A stretch of DNA of 8,148 nucleotides from an uncultured Eubacteriales bacterium (GTDB lineage Bacteria > Bacillota > Clostridia > Oscillospirales > CAG-272). The stretch lies in contig CAKRWK010000042.1 of the NCBI GenBank assembly GCA_934417455.1, positions 1 to 8,148 on the forward strand, in the 5' to 3' direction. A program made the translations under genes and the position numbers. Below, piece by piece: positions 6,234 to 8,148 of the stretch. The notes below the pieces were generated by a model, which was not told the DNA's origin, did not search any database, and saw only the letters and a list, made by a program, of their open reading frames with translations. How positions within the stretch are numbered: position 1 is the stretch's first letter; the number at the start of each line of letters is the position of its first letter.

Positions 6234-6262
6234 TGTACAAAGCGCCCGTGACGCGTTACAAT
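6234..6262 (+). promoter_or_regulatory. Possible promoter of the GH36 gene
   Basis: TGTACA (6234-6239, four of six matches to TTGACA), a 17-base spacer and TACAAT (6257-6262). The predicted start is near 6269, about 20 bases before the ATG. This is the only reasonable candidate in the 93-base gap after trpZ; read-through from trpZ is the alternative. Confidence 0.4.
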
Positions 6263-6289
6263 GAAAGAAAACATATAAGGCGGTTTATC

Positions 6290-8035
6290 ATGAAAATTCA
6301 GAAAGACATATTCACCGTGGAATACAGTGACGGTTTCTCCTGCCGTCTTTCGGAAAAGACGGAAACAGACGGCGTTTCGGTATATCGGTTTCATCTCGGA
6401 TGGAAAACGGACGGACTGACGGAGGATTCCGCTTTTACCTTTCGTTTTGAAGAGCCGATGAACGACATGCTGTACGCATTCTATCCGGATGCCCGCATGT
6501 TCCGTGCCATCACCCCCGACTGGTACGCACCGCGCGATTCCATGACTTCTTATTCGGCACCGCTCTCCGTTTTTTATAACGGGAGGTCGGAAAATGTGTA
6601 CACGTGGGCTCTAGACGAATGCTCGAAACACGTTCGTTTCAGAAGCGGTGCGCATGAATACGACGGAAAACTGCGGTGCATGTTCACGCTTCCCGTGAAG
6701 CAGTTTACCGGTGCATCGGAAACGGACATTGCCGTACGCATCGACCGCCGTCGTCTGCCGATCGGCGATGTTGTCGCCGCCGTGGCCGACTGGTGGGCCG
6801 ACGACTGCCTGATGCGTCCCGCTTATGTCCCGGCAGACGCGAAGGAACCCGTTTACTCTTTTTGGTATTCTTTTCATCAGGACGTTTCGGCCGCCGCGGT
6901 GGAAGAAGAATGCAAAAAGGCAAAGCAACTCGGATTTGACGTCTGCATTGTGGACGACGGATGGTGCCTCAGAAAAGACGAGCACGGATACGGCCGTGCC
7001 GGGGTTTGGCTGCCGGACAAGGAAAAATTTCCCGACATGCGGGCGCATGTCAAAGCCGTGCACGACATCGGCATGAAATACATTCTCTGGTTCAGCACCT
7101 CTTTTATCGGCATGGACTCCGATGTGGCCGAGCGGTTTGCCGATATGGTCCTGTATAAACAAGAGCACATGCGCATACTGGTGCTTGACCCGCGATACAA
7201 GGAAGTGCGTGAATTCATTGCCGGAAATTTCGTCCATGCGGTAAAAGAATGGGACCTTGACGGCGTAAAACTCGACTTTATCGACCAGTGGAAATACCGG
7301 GCCGACAATCCGCCCTGCAACGAGCGGATGGACATTCCGGAACTTTCCGAAGCCGTCGACCGCCTGATGCTGAATGTTGCGGACGGGCTCCGTTCCGTCA
7401 AGCCGGATATTCTGATTGAATTCCGTCAGAATTACATCGGACCCATGATGCGCAAGTACGGAAACATGTTCCGCGTGGCGGACTGCCCGAACGACGGTAT
7501 GTCCAACCGCATCGGCGTGCTCGACCTTCGTCTTCTCATGGGAAAATCCGCCGTACATTCCGACATGCTGACGTGGCATCCGGACGAAAAAGCGGAAACC
7601 GCGGCTCTGCAGGTGCTGAGTGCCTTTTTCGGTACTCTGCAGTTTTCGCAGAAAATCGATACACTGTCCGAAAGACAGTACCGGATGGTGAAATTCTATC
7701 TGCATTTCATGCAGTCGCACAGACACCTTTTGCAGGAAGGTCATATTTCCGTATATCAACCGGAAGACATGTACACATGGGCCATGTCGACAACCGACGA
7801 TGCCTGCGCCGTGGCGGTCTACGCACCGGAGGTCTGCATTCACCCCCCAAAAAAGGACACCGTGTACATTGCCAACGCCTGCATGAGTGACCGTATCATA
7901 CTTGAACTTCACGGAAGATACGCTTGTACCGTATATGACTGCACCGGCACGGTTGTCGGGGACGAAATATGGACATTCGACGGCCTCTCGTCGCTCCCCG
8001 TTTCCGTCGGCGGGCTTATCGTTTTGAGGAAATAA
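6290..8035 (+). CDS. GH36-type alpha-galactosidase-like glycoside hydrolase
   Basis: 581 residues with no signal peptide, so cytoplasmic. An N-terminal beta-sandwich-like part (about 1-180) precedes a (beta/alpha)8 barrel with the GH36/GH-D signatures: FWYSFHQ (191-197), CIVDDGW (219-225), KYILWFS (263-269), DGVKLDFIDQW (324-334) with the expected nucleophile Asp329, and FRVADCPND (394-402) containing the acid/base, probably Asp398. A C-terminal beta domain ends the protein. Family members hydrolyse alpha-galactosides such as melibiose or raffinose by a retaining mechanism. Substrate cannot be assigned, because this protein is shorter than the roughly 700-residue classical GH36 enzymes. The ATG at 6290 is preceded by TAAGGCGG nine bases upstream; the in-frame ATG at 6233 has no ribosome binding site and would overlap the candidate promoter. 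It contains 14 tryptophans, unlike the transporter genes before it. It ends at a strong terminator. Confidence 0.87.
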   Translation: MKIQKDIFTVEYSDGFSCRLSEKTETDGVSVYRFHLGWKTDGLTEDSAFTFRFEEPMNDMLYAFYPDARMFRAITPDWYAPRDSMTSYSAPLSVFYNGRSENVYTWALDECSKHVRFRSGAHEYDGKLRCMFTLPVKQFTGASETDIAVRIDRRRLPIGDVVAAVADWWADDCLMRPAYVPADAKEPVYSFWYSFHQDVSAAAVEEECKKAKQLGFDVCIVDDGWCLRKDEHGYGRAGVWLPDKEKFPDMRAHVKAVHDIGMKYILWFSTSFIGMDSDVAERFADMVLYKQEHMRILVLDPRYKEVREFIAGNFVHAVKEWDLDGVKLDFIDQWKYRADNPPCNERMDIPELSEAVDRLMLNVADGLRSVKPDILIEFRQNYIGPMMRKYGNMFRVADCPNDGMSNRIGVLDLRLLMGKSAVHSDMLTWHPDEKAETAALQVLSAFFGTLQFSQKIDTLSERQYRMVKFYLHFMQSHRHLLQEGHISVYQPEDMYTWAMSTTDDACAVAVYAPEVCIHPPKKDTVYIANACMSDRIILELHGRYACTVYDCTGTVVGDEIWTFDGLSSLPVSVGGLIVLRK

Positions 8036-8044
8036 AGAGAACAC

Positions 8045-8086
8045 AAAAACGCGTGCATCCGAAAATTCGGATGCACGCGTTTTTTT
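8045..8086. terminator. Bidirectional rho-independent terminator between convergent genes
   Basis: Stem of 13 pairs from 8050-8062 with 8067-8079, a four-base loop, flanked by AAAAA (8045-8049) and TTTTTTT (8080-8086). The T tract ends plus-strand transcripts of the GH36 gene. The A tract becomes a T tract on the minus strand and can end gap transcripts. It starts 10 bases after the GH36 stop and lies 12 bases past the gap stop. Confidence 0.93.
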
Positions 8087-8097
8087 GTCGTTCTGTA

Positions 8098-8148
8098 TTA
8101 CAGTTCGGCGAAATACTTGATGGTGCGAACCATCTGAGAGGTGTAGGA
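8098..8148 (-). CDS. gap: Glyceraldehyde-3-phosphate dehydrogenase, C-terminal end
   Basis: Partial: only the last 16 codons and the TAA are inside the window. The peptide SYTSQMVRTIKYFAEL matches the conserved C-terminal helix of bacterial GAPDH (family pattern 'NEMSYTAQLVRTLKYFA-'). The full enzyme is about 335 residues and oxidises glyceraldehyde 3-phosphate with NAD in glycolysis. Convergent with the GH36 gene, sharing the terminator between them. The call rests on a short but distinctive stretch. Confidence 0.85.
   Translation of the reverse strand, partial: SYTSQMVRTIKYFAEL

Noticed and set aside
5291..6394. Minus-strand open frame of 367 codons across trpY, trpZ and the GH36 start
   Set aside because: It is antisense to three well-supported genes, with no promoter, ribosome binding site or motif.
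6611..8044. Minus-strand open frame of 477 codons opposite the GH36 gene
   Set aside because: It is a shadow of the GH36 coding strand; its composition is unlike a real protein and it would run through the bidirectional terminator's flank.
1..8148. CRISPR array, insertion sequence, tRNA, rRNA or phage genes
   Set aside because: No direct repeat series, transposase motif, terminal repeats, cloverleaf or phage-like protein was seen on reading both strands.

Overview
The window looks like chromosomal housekeeping DNA from a low-to-moderate GC Firmicute, most likely an uncultured clostridial lineage. This rests on three things seen in the sequence: a nusB / second TsaD-like (M22) gene / xseA cluster, a T-box riboswitch controlling a TrpXYZ-type transporter, and sigma-A promoters and AGGAGG-type ribosome binding sites throughout. 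No mobile element, CRISPR array, tRNA or rRNA was seen. The lineage is inferred from gene content, not from a database match.

Left part (1-1525, minus strand): an operon runs nusB -> TsaD/Kae1-like paralogue -> xseA (cut by the window edge), with each gene overlapping the next by a few bases. It is driven by a promoter with perfect -35 and -10 hexamers (1565-1593). Back to back with it, a plus-strand extended -10 promoter (1624-1652) serves a small four-helix membrane protein (1683-2078) resembling DUF3021. An 11-base-arm inverted repeat fills almost the whole space between the two -35 boxes and is a good operator candidate.

Middle part (2086-6196): ispE (MEP isoprenoid pathway) is on the minus strand, its stop only 7 bases from the stop of the membrane-protein gene. 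Divergent from it is a consensus sigma-A promoter, then a complete T-box leader with a readable specifier loop (TGG, tryptophan), an antiterminator and a competing terminator. It controls trpX-trpY-trpZ, encoding the binding lipoprotein, permease and ATPase of a tryptophan ABC importer. When uncharged tRNA-Trp accumulates, the leader should let transcription through. The three proteins together contain a single tryptophan, which fits synthesis during tryptophan shortage.

Right part (6290-8148): a cytoplasmic GH36-type alpha-galactosidase-like enzyme follows trpZ on the same strand, probably with its own weaker promoter. It ends at a strong bidirectional terminator shared with the convergent gap gene (glyceraldehyde-3-phosphate dehydrogenase), of which only the last 16 codons are present.

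Nothing here is clearly a new biological system. The most interesting points are the operator-like repeat at 1596-1622, the Trp T-box whose UGGN position is U rather than the base expected for tRNA-Trp, and the altered HxxGH motif of the TsaD-like protein.
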